Assembly (NCBI GenBank): GCA_002320595.1
Contig: DCKB01000002.1
Span: forward strand, 1 to 44,767
Source: Christensenella sp. UBA1685
GTDB lineage: Bacteria; Bacillota; Clostridia; Christensenellales; CAG-138
Length of the DNA stretch: 44,767 nucleotides
Direction: 5' to 3'
This document shows positions 8,508 to 16,631 of the stretch, piece by piece (the first letter of the stretch is position 1; every line of letters starts with the position of its first letter). A model generated the notes under the pieces. It made no database searches, was not told the origin of the DNA, and worked only from the letters and a program-made list of their open reading frames with translations. The position numbers were made by a program, and so were the translations under genes.

Positions 8508-8552
8508 AATATACGGATTTTTCGACAAAAATCAACTTTGTTGGGTGTCGAA
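8508..8552 (-). promoter_or_regulatory. Paired Spo0A boxes and possible Spo0A-controlled promoter
   Basis: Two exact 7-base Spo0A boxes (TGTCGAA) lie in opposite orientation at 8521-8527 (minus) and 8546-8552 (plus), 18 bases apart. The first falls inside the spacer of a possible minus-strand promoter, TTGATT (8530-8535), 16 bases, TATATT (8508-8513), directed toward the Spo0A-like gene 270 bases away. Spo0A is known to bind this sequence. Direct control here is inferred from position. Confidence 0.5.
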
Positions 8553-8626
8553 TCCGCAGAAAGGAGACCCTGCGGTCAAATCGGATGGCTTAGCTATATT
8601 TTTAGAACTTTCTTTTCATTTTATCG

Positions 8627-8656
8627 TTGACACGGCTTAGAGAAATAGGGTATACT
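8627..8656 (+). promoter_or_regulatory. Promoter of the tRNA cluster
   Basis: TTGACA (8627-8632), 18-base spacer, TATACT (8651-8656). The first tRNA starts 33 bases after the -10 box. Confidence 0.8.
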
Positions 8657-8688
8657 ATCACTTGCAGTTGCAACAGGGCACTGCGATC

Positions 8689-8764
8689 GGGAGCATAGCT
8701 CAGCTGGGAGAGCACTTGCCTTACAAGCAAGGGGTCACAGGTTCGAGCCCTGTTGCTCCCACCA
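8689..8764 (+). tRNA. tRNA-Val (TAC)
   Basis: A 76-base cloverleaf with acceptor GGGAGCA/TGCTCCC, anticodon stem CTTGC/GCAAG around loop CTTACAA (anticodon TAC), T-arm GGTTCGAGCCC region and an encoded CCA end. First of five tandem tRNAs. Confidence 0.97.
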
Positions 8765-8767
8765 AAC

Positions 8768-8844
8768 GGCCCGGTAGTTCAGTTGGTTAGAATGCCAGCC
8801 TGTCACGCTGGAGGTCAGGGGTTCGAGCCCCCTTCGGGTCGCCA
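8768..8844 (+). tRNA. tRNA-Asp (GTC)
   Basis: A 77-base cloverleaf with acceptor GGCCCGG paired to TCGGGTC (two G-U pairs), anticodon stem CCAGC/GCTGG around CTGTCAC (anticodon GTC), discriminator G and an encoded CCA. Confidence 0.97.
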
Positions 8845-8848
8845 TTTC

Positions 8849-8924
8849 GCCTCGGTAGCTCAGTTGGTAGAGCAAGGGACTGAAAATCCCTGTGTCGGTG
8901 GTTCAAGTCCACTCTGAGGCACCA
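8849..8924 (+). tRNA. tRNA-Phe (GAA)
   Basis: A 76-base cloverleaf with acceptor GCCTCGG/CTGAGGC (one G-U pair), anticodon stem AGGGA/TCCCT around CTGAAAA (anticodon GAA), discriminator A and an encoded CCA. Confidence 0.97.
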
Positions 8925-8927
8925 GTT

Positions 8928-9003
8928 GCGGGAGTAGCTCATTTGGTAGAGCGCCGCCTTGCCAAGGCGGAGGTGGCGGGTTCGAGCCCCGTCTCCCGCT
9001 CCA
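8928..9003 (+). tRNA. tRNA-Gly (GCC)
   Basis: A 76-base cloverleaf with acceptor GCGGGAG/CTCCCGC, anticodon stem CCGCC/GGCGG around TTGCCAA (anticodon GCC), discriminator T and an encoded CCA. Confidence 0.97.
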
Positions 9004-9007
9004 ATAT

Positions 9008-9081
9008 GGCGCCATAGCCAAGCGGTAAGGCAGAGGTCTGCAAAACCTTCATCCCCGGTTCGATTCCGGGTGGCGCCTCCA
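9008..9081 (+). tRNA. tRNA-Cys (GCA)
   Basis: A 74-base cloverleaf with acceptor GGCGCCA/TGGCGCC, anticodon loop CTGCAAA (anticodon GCA), discriminator T and an encoded CCA. Last of the five; a terminator follows 6 bases later. Confidence 0.97.
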
Positions 9082-9087
9082 GGACAA

Positions 9088-9118
9088 AAGAAGCAACCCA
9101 AAGGTTGCTTCTTTTTTT
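9088..9118 (+). terminator. Terminator of the tRNA cluster
   Basis: An 11-bp stem (9088-9098 with 9103-9113), CAAA loop and a run of seven to eight T: a textbook intrinsic terminator directly after tRNA-Cys. Confidence 0.92.
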
Positions 9119-9220
9119 AAGTAAAACGGAGCTGAAAAGCCCATCTGCTGATTCATGAACTTTTCAGCCACAAGCTGCATCTTTGCCACGATGCAACGCG
9201 CTCACCCTTCCGGCCGGATC

Positions 9221-9907
9221 TCAGCTTCCGCGTATATACTTTTTGTTGATTTGCACCCTTCCGTTCACCAAGCGCAAAAAGCTTTCGTTCTTCAGCTCGC
9301 CGATGAAGCGGCTGACCGTAACGCGGTTTATTCCAATCACCGCTGCAATATCATGATGCGTCCAGGATATTGCAAGGTTATACCAATGATCGTCCTCAAC
9401 GCTGTTGGGATTCACGCAAGAAAGCAGGAGCTGCTTAAGCCTGTCGCTGGTCGAATCAAATGTGACGCTTTCAATCTCATGCCGCAAAATAGTGCATTTC
9501 TCCACGGTGCTGCAAAGCACGGCCTGTACAAAATCCAAATCCTTCAGCAATTCAAGAAAGTTTGGATAATCCATCAGGTAAAGCGTCGTTTCCTTTTCCG
9601 CAATGGCATACCGTGTTGCAAGCTCAACGGTATGCGTATCATTATAAAAGATGCCTTCGCTGAAAAACCATCCCCTCCCTAACCGGTACATTACTTTTTC
9701 GCGCCCGTTTGCGCCGAACATATAATGCGAAGTTACTCCTTCTGCTACATATGCGACATAATGGATCGGATCGCCCGGCGAAAGATATATTTCGTTCGGC
9801 TTCAGCTTGCGCACAATAGAATGCTTCCGAATCAAGTCCCGAAGCCGCCCATCATTGCATCTGGCCGGGCCAATCCACAAATGTTCGTCCGTACGTATGG
9901 GGATCAA
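9221..9907 (-). CDS. Crp/Fnr family transcriptional regulator
   Basis: A 228-residue regulator with an N-terminal cyclic-nucleotide-binding-like beta barrel (about residues 25-130; LSPGDPIHYVAYVAEGVTS) and a C-terminal winged helix-turn-helix. The recognition region is ISWTHHDIAAVIGINRVTVS. No cysteine cluster of the Fe-S Fnr type is seen, so the effector is unknown. The frame opens at a TTG immediately after AAAGGAG, too close for normal initiation, with a stop codon shortly before. The true start may be a nearby non-ATG codon such as ATA about 9 bases on, so the N-terminus is uncertain. It lies after the peptide-uptake cluster with its own promoter and may regulate it. Confidence 0.87.
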   Translation of the reverse strand: MIPIRTDEHLWIGPARCNDGRLRDLIRKHSIVRKLKPNEIYLSPGDPIHYVAYVAEGVTSHYMFGANGREKVMYRLGRGWFFSEGIFYNDTHTVELATRYAIAEKETTLYLMDYPNFLELLKDLDFVQAVLCSTVEKCTILRHEIESVTFDSTSDRLKQLLLSCVNPNSVEDDHWYNLAISWTHHDIAAVIGINRVTVSRFIGELKNESFLRLVNGRVQINKKYIRGS

Positions 9908-9950
9908 CTCCTTTGCTATCGTTTTTCACAGGAACGAATCCATTAATGAT

Positions 9951-9979
9951 ATTTTAACATAGCATCATCCGCTTTTCAA
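9951..9979 (-). promoter_or_regulatory. Promoter of the Crp/Fnr gene
   Basis: Minus strand TTGAAA (9974-9979), 17-base spacer ending TGT, TAAAAT (9951-9956): a sigma-A promoter with an extended -10. It shows that the regulator can be expressed separately from the cluster upstream. Confidence 0.65.
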
Positions 9980-10005
9980 AGGAGCCCGCCTTTTCGTGCC
10001 GAGAG

Positions 10006-11058
10006 TTACAAGCGGTATGGAATATATTCCCCTTCGCAGGGTGGCCCCGCGCAGATAAAAGCGGTTTCCGCCGCAAAGTCAATGATCAACGACGCAACCG
10101 TCATGAAGTCCTTAAGCTCATATCCCGGTAGATTGCTGTTATGCGCGCAGATGGATTCCGGATAGTATTCATGGTCCTTCATGCATTCCATGATATACGG
10201 CACATCGATTTCGCCCTGACGTGCGCGCAACAAGGCTTCCAGCCTCGTGTCCCTGTTTTTGGGGCCGATGCGGGAATCGAGCTGCTGATGCATTACGAAG
10301 TGGTTTGCGTGGGTCAAAATCCCACCCGTCGGCGCCAGCATGTTCGCCCCTCCGGGATACGCCTCAATATCCACAGCAATTCCGTTGCATCCGGCGAGCA
10401 TCATATTGTTTGAAACGCTGCGCTTTGCATGAACGAGCGTGTCACGTGCCTGCTCAAACCGGGTGCAGGAAAGCACTTTCCTGCGCAGGAAGGTAACCGG
10501 AATCCCAACATCCCAATCATCGTAAACGGACTGGATCATGTTGTTGCACAGCCCAATGCCATGCGAATTAAAGCCTTCACGGAGCATCTGCCCCGCTTCT
10601 GTAAGGCCCAAAATGCGCGTTCCGTCCGCCTGCTCGATGTGCAAAATCACAATATTGGGGATGACGGCCTGCTTGTAATCCCAGTTTTTCACCAAATAAG
10701 TAACGTGTTCACGCGTAGCTTCCGGCAAAACCGCAGCGGTCGTACATTCCGGCGTTTTGGGGAATTTTGTGATTTCATAACGGCAGTTGAGCACCATCAG
10801 CTCATCAAACGAAACGCCTGCGCCATCCGCGATCCCGCGTGCTTCTTCCAGCACTTCCGGCATCGTTTCTTCAATTACAGGCACATAGGACATGGCATAC
10901 TGTTTGATTTCATCCCAGCTTTTGTCCGTGGTTTTCGCAAAATACTCCCGGTATACCAACACGCCTGCATGGATCTTGGCTTTTGCCTGCATGCCGTATT
11001 GTTGCCCGCACTCATACGGCGTATCGGCTTTTACATGAATAAATTGAAATGGTACCAA
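10006..11058 (-). CDS. C45-type acyltransferase/amidohydrolase (penicillin acyltransferase-like)
   Basis: A 350-residue Ntn-hydrolase of the family that includes fungal acyl-CoA:6-aminopenicillanate acyltransferase. Family traits are an N-terminal segment (TPYECGQQYGMQAKAKIHAG), GIADGAGVSFDELMVLNCRYE, and the probable self-processing nucleophile Cys in PECTTAAV, followed by LVKNWDY. Members cleave or transfer acyl groups on amide bonds; the substrate here is unknown. The start is a TTG with AGGGGG 7 bases upstream. The longer frame back to 11124 would be encoded inside a terminator hairpin. As the last gene of a peptide-uptake cluster it may deacylate an imported N-acyl peptide or amino acid. 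Confidence 0.82.
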   Translation of the reverse strand: MVPFQFIHVKADTPYECGQQYGMQAKAKIHAGVLVYREYFAKTTDKSWDEIKQYAMSYVPVIEETMPEVLEEARGIADGAGVSFDELMVLNCRYEITKFPKTPECTTAAVLPEATREHVTYLVKNWDYKQAVIPNIVILHIEQADGTRILGLTEAGQMLREGFNSHGIGLCNNMIQSVYDDWDVGIPVTFLRRKVLSCTRFEQARDTLVHAKRSVSNNMMLAGCNGIAVDIEAYPGGANMLAPTGGILTHANHFVMHQQLDSRIGPKNRDTRLEALLRARQGEIDVPYIMECMKDHEYYPESICAHNSNLPGYELKDFMTVASLIIDFAAETAFICAGPPCEGEYIPYRL

Positions 11059-11070
11059 TTGACGACCCCC

Positions 11071-11116
11071 TAAAAATTTAAAATTCACATGCTGCCCAGT
11101 TAAACCGGGCAGCATG
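11071..11116 (-). terminator. Terminator between the peptide-binding protein and acyltransferase genes
   Basis: Minus-strand hairpin with a perfect 10-bp stem (11088-11097 with 11107-11116, CATGCTGCCC), 9-base loop and a following T-rich tract. It sits directly before the ribosome site of the acyltransferase, so that gene should depend on read-through. Confidence 0.8.
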
Positions 11117-11143
11117 TTGTTCATCCGTTTTGCCGTACTTTGA

Positions 11144-12754
11144 TTACCCTTCGTACACGGCTACGTTTTCATAGCGGTAGGCTGTAATCGGACTCAGGAC
11201 GAAGCCCTGTACTCCAGTGCGTACTCCGACGAGGTTCTGGTATGCCCAAAGCGGGATATACGGGCGGTCTTGCGCCATGATCGCACTGATCTCAGCATAT
11301 ACGGCTGCGCGCGCGGCATCGTCCGTCAGGCTGCGGGCGGCAAGCAGTTTTTCCATAGCTGCCTCGCTGCTGTAATGCGACAGGTTGCTTGTGGATTCAG
11401 GGGAAATGTTGCTGTAAAGCACATAGTCTGCATCGCCCATAAGGTTATAATACATGGAGCTGCAGGCGGCAAAGTCTCCGCCCTTGACGATCGTATCGTC
11501 CATAACGGTGCCATCCATCGGTTCAACAGTAACCGTGATGCCGACCTCTTCCAGCATGGATTGGATGATCACGCAGGCCTCCTGGCGGATCTGATCGGAA
11601 GACTGAACCCAAATGCTCATTTCAAAGCCATCGGCATATCCGGCCTCCGAAAGCAGGGACTTTGCCTTCTCAACATCATACAGATTCGCGGTGGGTGCAG
11701 CGTCATAGCCGAACACGCCAGGGCCGACAAGGCTGCTTACCGGGGTGGCATACCCATACATAACGGCAGAGCAAAGCGCATCCTTATCAATTGCATACTC
11801 AATCGCTTGGCGCACACGGGCATCCTGAAGCGCGGCGGTGCCGCTGTTGCAGTTTATGGTCAGATAGAACACCTTAAAGGACGACGCGGAAAGAACGGTG
11901 GCCTTTTCGCCCGAATTCAGACGCTCAACGTCGGACGCAAGCATGTCGTACGCAATGTCGATTTCATCGGTTTCAAGCAGCGTGGCGCGCTGGGAAGCCT
12001 CCGGCACAACGCGCATTTCAAGGTACTTGGAAGCAACGGTGCCGTTCCAATAGGTTTCGTTTGCTTCCATCTTTACATATTCGCCTTCCTTGCGCTCAAC
12101 GAACTTGAACGGGCCGGTACCGACAGGGTTCTTAGCCATCGCCTCATCGTCCGCCTCAAGAAGGTGCTTGGGCATAATGCCCGCAAGCGGGTTGCACAGC
12201 GCGTTGAGCACCGGCGCATATGCACCGATGGTATTGACCACCACCGTGTATTTGTCAACCACATCCACGCTGTCCAGCCAGGAGAAGTTGTTCTTTACAA
12301 TGGTGCTGTTTTTCGCGCGCGTCAAAGTATACTGCACATCCTCTGCGGTCAGTTCTTCCCCGTCGTGGAACAGCACACCCTCACGGAGCTTGAGCTGCAG
12401 GGAATCCTCGTCCACAAATTCCCATTCGCTTGCAAGGTGCGGAATGACCTTGTTCTCCGCATCCCATGTTACAAGCGTATCAAAAATGTTGCACGTTACG
12501 GCAAAGGACGCGGGGTTTTTGCCGACGTGGAAGTCGAGGGATGTAATGTCGCTGGGCTGCGCCCAAACAACGGATTCTTTCTGTGCTCCGGACGGCTGCG
12601 CACTGTTCTCCGGCTGGCCCTGTTGCTCGTTGCTCTGGCCGTTGTTCTGATCCTGCTGCGCAGGTGTGGGATCCGGTGTTTCATTCTGCTGGCACGCTGC
12701 AAAGCTGCATGCGAACAGAGCGACAGTCATCAGAAGTGCGAGTGCTTTTTTCAT
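11144..12754 (-). CDS. Oligopeptide/dipeptide ABC transporter substrate-binding lipoprotein
   Basis: A 536-residue extracellular solute-binding protein of family 5 (DppA/OppA). It has a signal peptide with lipobox FAAC at about residues 17-20, then a low-complexity Pro/Gln/Asn linker. The mature domain contains the family block LREGVLFHDGEELTAEDVQY and ends with PYIPLWAYQN. It delivers peptides or similar ligands to the adjacent permeases. The ATG at 12754 has GGAGG 6 bases upstream; the ATG at 12781 was rejected because it lacks a ribosome site. It is encoded after the transporter genes, and a terminator hairpin follows. Confidence 0.93.
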   Translation of the reverse strand: MKKALALLMTVALFACSFAACQQNETPDPTPAQQDQNNGQSNEQQGQPENSAQPSGAQKESVVWAQPSDITSLDFHVGKNPASFAVTCNIFDTLVTWDAENKVIPHLASEWEFVDEDSLQLKLREGVLFHDGEELTAEDVQYTLTRAKNSTIVKNNFSWLDSVDVVDKYTVVVNTIGAYAPVLNALCNPLAGIMPKHLLEADDEAMAKNPVGTGPFKFVERKEGEYVKMEANETYWNGTVASKYLEMRVVPEASQRATLLETDEIDIAYDMLASDVERLNSGEKATVLSASSFKVFYLTINCNSGTAALQDARVRQAIEYAIDKDALCSAVMYGYATPVSSLVGPGVFGYDAAPTANLYDVEKAKSLLSEAGYADGFEMSIWVQSSDQIRQEACVIIQSMLEEVGITVTVEPMDGTVMDDTIVKGGDFAACSSMYYNLMGDADYVLYSNISPESTSNLSHYSSEAAMEKLLAARSLTDDAARAAVYAEISAIMAQDRPYIPLWAYQNLVGVRTGVQGFVLSPITAYRYENVAVYEG

Positions 12755-12773
12755 GTGGTTCCTCCGTTTGTTT

Positions 12774-13754
12774 TTATTCATGCGTTTTATTCACAGCGCC
12801 GGCCATATGGCAGGCGACAACGTGACCTGGTTCAACTTCGACCATTTCCGGGCTTGCTTCGCTACACTCCGGCTTTGCATAATTGCAGCGTTTCGCGAAA
12901 CGGCACCCCGGGCCGACATTGATCGGGGACGTAAGTTCTCCCTTAAGCACCATTCTGCGCATCGGAATGTCCGGATCCGGAATCGGGATGGCCGAGAGCA
13001 ACGCCTGCGTATAAGGATGGCACGGATTGTGGAACAGTTGATCCGGAGACGCTTTTTCTACAAGCTGCCCCAGATACATCACGACGATCTGGTTGGACAG
13101 ATGTTTCACAACGGAAAGGTTGTGCGTTATAAAGAGGTACGTGAGCCCCATCTGCTGCTGAAGATCCTGCATCAGGTTGAGCACCTGCGCCTGAATGGAA
13201 ACATCCAGTGCTGAAACGGGTTCATCACAAACGATAAACTTCGGGTCCAGAGACAAGGCTCTTGCAATTCCAATCCTCTGCCGTCGCCCGCCATCGAGTT
13301 CGTGTGGATAGGAGTTAACAAGCCGGGAAGCCAGGCCCACCACGTCCATCATCTCCGCCACTTTTTTCTGAATCTTTTCCTTCTCCTTGGCGCTGTAAAC
13401 GCCCTGAATGATCAGCGGGGCGGCAATTGCCTGCGAAACGGTCATGCGTGGGTTGAGCGACGCATAGGGATCCTGAAAGATGATCTGCATCTTGGAACGC
13501 AGGCTTTTCATCTCCTTTTTATCGCATGCAAGGATATTCTTCCCTTCAAAAACCACTTCGCCGGCCGTCGGCTCATGCAGGCGCAGGATACAACGCCCGA
13601 GAGTGGATTTTCCGCAGCCGCTTTCGCCCACTACGCCCAGCGTTTCCCGTTCGTTGATCCCAAACGTGACGTCATCCACTGCGCTGAGCGTCCCATGCGG
13701 GGTCTGGAAGTATTTTTTGAGATGGTTGACGCGGAGCAATTCGTTTCCTTCCAT
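12774..13754 (-). CDS. Oligopeptide ABC transporter ATPase (DppF/OppF type)
   Basis: A 326-residue ATP-binding subunit. Walker A is GESGCGKSTLGRC, Q-loop IIFQDPYASLNPR, Walker B KFIVCDEPVSALD and switch ITHNLSV. The signature is HELDGGRRQRIGIARAL; the usual LSGGQ is LDGGR, as in some members. The C-terminal region has the oligopeptide-type cysteines (PGCRFAKRC, then NYAKPEC), which can hold an Fe-S cluster in this subfamily. It pairs with the ATPase encoded just upstream. Confidence 0.94.
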   Translation of the reverse strand: MEGNELLRVNHLKKYFQTPHGTLSAVDDVTFGINERETLGVVGESGCGKSTLGRCILRLHEPTAGEVVFEGKNILACDKKEMKSLRSKMQIIFQDPYASLNPRMTVSQAIAAPLIIQGVYSAKEKEKIQKKVAEMMDVVGLASRLVNSYPHELDGGRRQRIGIARALSLDPKFIVCDEPVSALDVSIQAQVLNLMQDLQQQMGLTYLFITHNLSVVKHLSNQIVVMYLGQLVEKASPDQLFHNPCHPYTQALLSAIPIPDPDIPMRRMVLKGELTSPINVGPGCRFAKRCNYAKPECSEASPEMVEVEPGHVVACHMAGAVNKTHE

Positions 13755-13759
13755 ATCCG

Positions 13760-14749
13760 TTACCTCCCTTCTCCGTTCTGCTCATAGCGGAAGCAGCGTA
13801 CCTGATGAGTGTTCTCTTCTCCGCCCATGGCATAAAGCGAAGGATGTTCCCGGCTGCAGCGTTCCTCTGCGTATTTGCAGCGCTCACAGAATGCACAGCC
13901 CTCCGGAAGCGCCGTTGGGTCAGGCATAAGGCCGTTAATTGGGATCAGGCGCGTTACCGTTTCGTTAATGTTGGGAATCGAAGAAAACAGCCCTTGCGTA
14001 TACGGGTGCAGCTTTCGTCCGAAAATGTCATGTACCGTGCCCGTTTCAACAATCTCTCCGGCATAAATGATGGAAACATATTCGCAGTTCTGTGCGATTA
14101 CGCCAAGGTCGTGCGTAATCAGCAACATTGAAGTGTGGAATTTCTGGCGCAAATCGCGGATAGTTTCAAGCACTTGTGCCTGAATTGTCACATCGAGCGC
14201 TGTTGTCGGCTCATCCGCAATCAGCACGCGGGGATTGCAGGCAAGCGCGATTGCAATGACCACCCTCTGCTTCATTCCGCCCGAGAACTGGTGCGGGTAC
14301 TCCTCTGCACGCACATAGGGGATTCCTACAAGCTCCAGGATTTCCTTGGCCTTTTTTGCGGCGTCCTTGCGGCTGAGCTTTTCGTGGTTCCGAATGGACT
14401 CCATGATTTGATCCCCAACTGTCATTACCGGGTTCAAGCTCGTCATCGGATCCTGAAAAATCATGGAGATATGCTGCCCGCGGATCCTGCGCATCTCCTG
14501 TTTGTTGAGCTGGAGCAGATCCTGTCCGTCATAAAGCACCTGTCCGCTCTTGATCTTCCCATAGGGCTTCGGCATAAGGCCCATGACCCCTTTTGCGAGG
14601 GTTGTCTTTCCGGCGCCGGTTTCTCCCACAAGCCCATGCGAAGCGCCTTCTTTCAGCGCAAGGTCAACGCCATTGAGCGCCTTTACAACGCCTTCTCGCA
14701 TCTCGTAATGGATCGAAAGATCCTTAATTTCCAAAACATTGTTTGCCAT
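13760..14749 (-). CDS. Oligopeptide ABC transporter ATPase (DppD/OppD type)
   Basis: A 329-residue ATP-binding subunit with Walker A GETGAGKTTLAKGV, Q-loop MIFQDPMTSLNPV, signature HQFSGGMKQRVVIAIAL and Walker B VLIADEPTTALD. The C-terminus has the oligopeptide-family extension with cysteines (EGCAFCERCKYAEERC). The ATG at 14749 has AAGGAG 6 bases upstream and follows the permease stop by 11 bases. It forms the heterodimeric motor with the next gene. Confidence 0.94.
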   Translation of the reverse strand: MANNVLEIKDLSIHYEMREGVVKALNGVDLALKEGASHGLVGETGAGKTTLAKGVMGLMPKPYGKIKSGQVLYDGQDLLQLNKQEMRRIRGQHISMIFQDPMTSLNPVMTVGDQIMESIRNHEKLSRKDAAKKAKEILELVGIPYVRAEEYPHQFSGGMKQRVVIAIALACNPRVLIADEPTTALDVTIQAQVLETIRDLRQKFHTSMLLITHDLGVIAQNCEYVSIIYAGEIVETGTVHDIFGRKLHPYTQGLFSSIPNINETVTRLIPINGLMPDPTALPEGCAFCERCKYAEERCSREHPSLYAMGGEENTHQVRCFRYEQNGEGR

Positions 14750-14760
14750 AGGTTGCTCCT

Positions 14761-15663
14761 TCACCTCTTCTGCTTGGGATCAAGCGCATCCCGAAGCCCA
14801 TCGCCCAACAGGTTAAGCGACAGGATGCAAATCACGATTGCAAGGCCCGGGAAAACGGAAATATGCCAGGCTTCGCGCATATAAACGCGCGCAGAGCTCA
14901 AGATCGATCCCCATTCCGGCGCCGGGGGCTGGATTCCCAAGCCCAGGAACGACATGCCCGCTACGTTCAGGATTGTTGTTGCAACGCCGAGCGTTCCCTG
15001 CACGATGACCGGGGAAAGCGCATTGGGAATGATGTATTTCGCGATAATCAATGCATCCGAAGCGCCAACCGCCTTTGCCGCCTCCACGTATTCGCTGCCC
15101 TTTACGGCCATTACGGAAGACCGCACAATGCGCGCAAACTGTGGGATCTGCGAAGTTGCAAGCGCAATCAAAAGGTTCACAAGGCTTGAGCCCAGCGCCG
15201 CTACAATTGCCATTGCAAGCACAAGGCTCGGCACGGTCATCATCATGTCCATCACACGCATGATCACATTGTCCAATTTTCCGCCATAATACCCTGCCAT
15301 GGCTCCAAACAGGCCGCCGATCAGCACGGCCGCAAGGATTGTGCATACGCCAGCAAAGAGCGAATACCGCGTTCCCCAGAGGATGCGGAAGAAAAGATCG
15401 CGCCCGTATTCATCGCAGCCCAGGATATGTGCGGCAGAAGGGCCATCCAGTTTTTCCAGAAGGTTTTGTTTGGTGACGAGCTGTTTGTAAAGCGCTCCGC
15501 CGTCCGCCAGGTCGATCACAGTAGTCACAATCGAGATGAGCAGCAGAAGTCCAATTACGATGAGCCCACAGATTGCAAGGCGATTGCTTTTGAACTGAAG
15601 CCACGCTTCCTGCATGAGCGACCATTGTTTGGTCGCCTGTTCCGCCGAACGAGGTTTAGCCAT
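14761..15663 (-). CDS. Oligopeptide ABC transporter permease (DppC/OppC type)
   Basis: A 300-residue inner-membrane permease with a cytoplasmic N-terminus, an N-terminal helix (AICGLIVIGLLLLISIVTTV) and five further membrane helices. The ATPase-coupling EAA-type loop is EYVEAAKAVGASDALIIAKY. The ATG has GGAGGG upstream and overlaps the end of the preceding permease gene by 8 bases, indicating translational coupling. Confidence 0.94.
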   Translation of the reverse strand: MAKPRSAEQATKQWSLMQEAWLQFKSNRLAICGLIVIGLLLLISIVTTVIDLADGGALYKQLVTKQNLLEKLDGPSAAHILGCDEYGRDLFFRILWGTRYSLFAGVCTILAAVLIGGLFGAMAGYYGGKLDNVIMRVMDMMMTVPSLVLAMAIVAALGSSLVNLLIALATSQIPQFARIVRSSVMAVKGSEYVEAAKAVGASDALIIAKYIIPNALSPVIVQGTLGVATTILNVAGMSFLGLGIQPPAPEWGSILSSARVYMREAWHISVFPGLAIVICILSLNLLGDGLRDALDPKQKR

Positions 15664-16621
15664 TTTTGGACGCCCTCCTTACCATAGATTTATATTGGGA
15701 CTTAATCCGCGGATCGACAAATGCATAGATGATATCCACCAGAAGGTTGATTACCGTAACGATGATCGCAAGCATGACCACCGCGCCCAGCACGCAGGGC
15801 GTGTCTTTGTTGGAGATGGATTCCACAATATAGCGGCCGATGCCGGGCCATGCGAAGATCGTTTCCGTGGTAACCGCGCCTCCGAGCAAAGAGCCAAACT
15901 GCAATCCCAGCACGGTGATGATCGGGATCAACGCATTGCGCAGCATATGCTGGAAAATGACCGTTTTTTCAGAAACCCCCTTGGCGCGCGCCGTATCGAC
16001 ATAGTCCTGATTCATCACGTCCAGCATGGCGGAGCGGGTCATGCGCGTTACGAGCGCTGTTGAATTCATACCAAGGGTCAGCATGGGAAGCACGATTCCA
16101 AGCGCAAGGGAGCCCGAGGCGGAATACGCCGCAGGAAGCCAGCCCAATTTTACTGCAAAAACAATTACGCCCATCAGGCCGAGCCAGAAATGCGGGGCGG
16201 ATGCACCTACAAGCGTCAACACCATCGTGCAGTTATCAAAAACGGTGTATTGCCGACGGGCGGAAATGATTCCCGCAGGAATTCCAACGATGATTGCAAA
16301 CAAAAGCGCAGCAAATGACAACAGGAAGGTATATGGCATGCGCTGCATGATCTGTTCCATAACGTCCAAGTCATTTTTATACGATGTTCCCAAATCACCC
16401 TGCACCAAGTTCCAAATAAACCGTCCGTATCTCAGCAGGAAAGGGTCGTTGAGCCCCATGCTTTCGCGCAGCTCTTCAATCTGTTCCGCCGTTGCATCCA
16501 CGCCGAGCTTGGAAACCGCCGGGTCGCCGGGTGTCATGTCCATTACGGTAAACACGATGAACGTGGCTCCAAGCAAAACGGGAATCAGCATCAGAATCCG
16601 TTTTACAATGTACTTTAGCAT
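15656..16621 (-). CDS. Oligopeptide ABC transporter permease (DppB/OppB type)
   Basis: A 321-residue inner-membrane permease with the family N-terminus (MLKYIVKRILMLIPVLLGAT), TPGDPAVSKLG, six predicted helices and the coupling loop DYVDTARAKGVSEKTVIFQH. It forms the transmembrane channel with the DppC-type subunit. It starts 10 bases after the M28 peptidase stop, with GAGG 8 bases before the ATG, so it belongs to the same operon. Confidence 0.94.
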   Translation of the reverse strand: MLKYIVKRILMLIPVLLGATFIVFTVMDMTPGDPAVSKLGVDATAEQIEELRESMGLNDPFLLRYGRFIWNLVQGDLGTSYKNDLDVMEQIMQRMPYTFLLSFAALLFAIIVGIPAGIISARRQYTVFDNCTMVLTLVGASAPHFWLGLMGVIVFAVKLGWLPAAYSASGSLALGIVLPMLTLGMNSTALVTRMTRSAMLDVMNQDYVDTARAKGVSEKTVIFQHMLRNALIPIITVLGLQFGSLLGGAVTTETIFAWPGIGRYIVESISNKDTPCVLGAVVMLAIIVTVINLLVDIIYAFVDPRIKSQYKSMVRRASKNG

Positions 16622-16631
16622 CCTTCTTTCC

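Larger units (their letters stand above)
8240..8626. other. AT-rich noncoding leader between the Spo0A-like gene and the tRNA cluster
   Basis: About 390 bases without a credible gene. It contains a near-consensus minus-strand promoter, a second minus-strand promoter candidate overlapping a Spo0A box, and another Spo0A box. The rest is A/T-rich with short T and A runs and no stable hairpin that I could find. Confidence 0.6.

Noticed and set aside
11059..11124. N-terminal 22-residue extension of the C45 enzyme
   Set aside because: It is encoded by a terminator hairpin and its tail. The TTG at 11058 has the proper ribosome site.
11270..12922. 550-codon open frame on the plus strand opposite the peptide-binding protein gene
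   Set aside because: No ribosome site or protein family. It is the shadow of a highly supported minus-strand gene in GC-rich codons.
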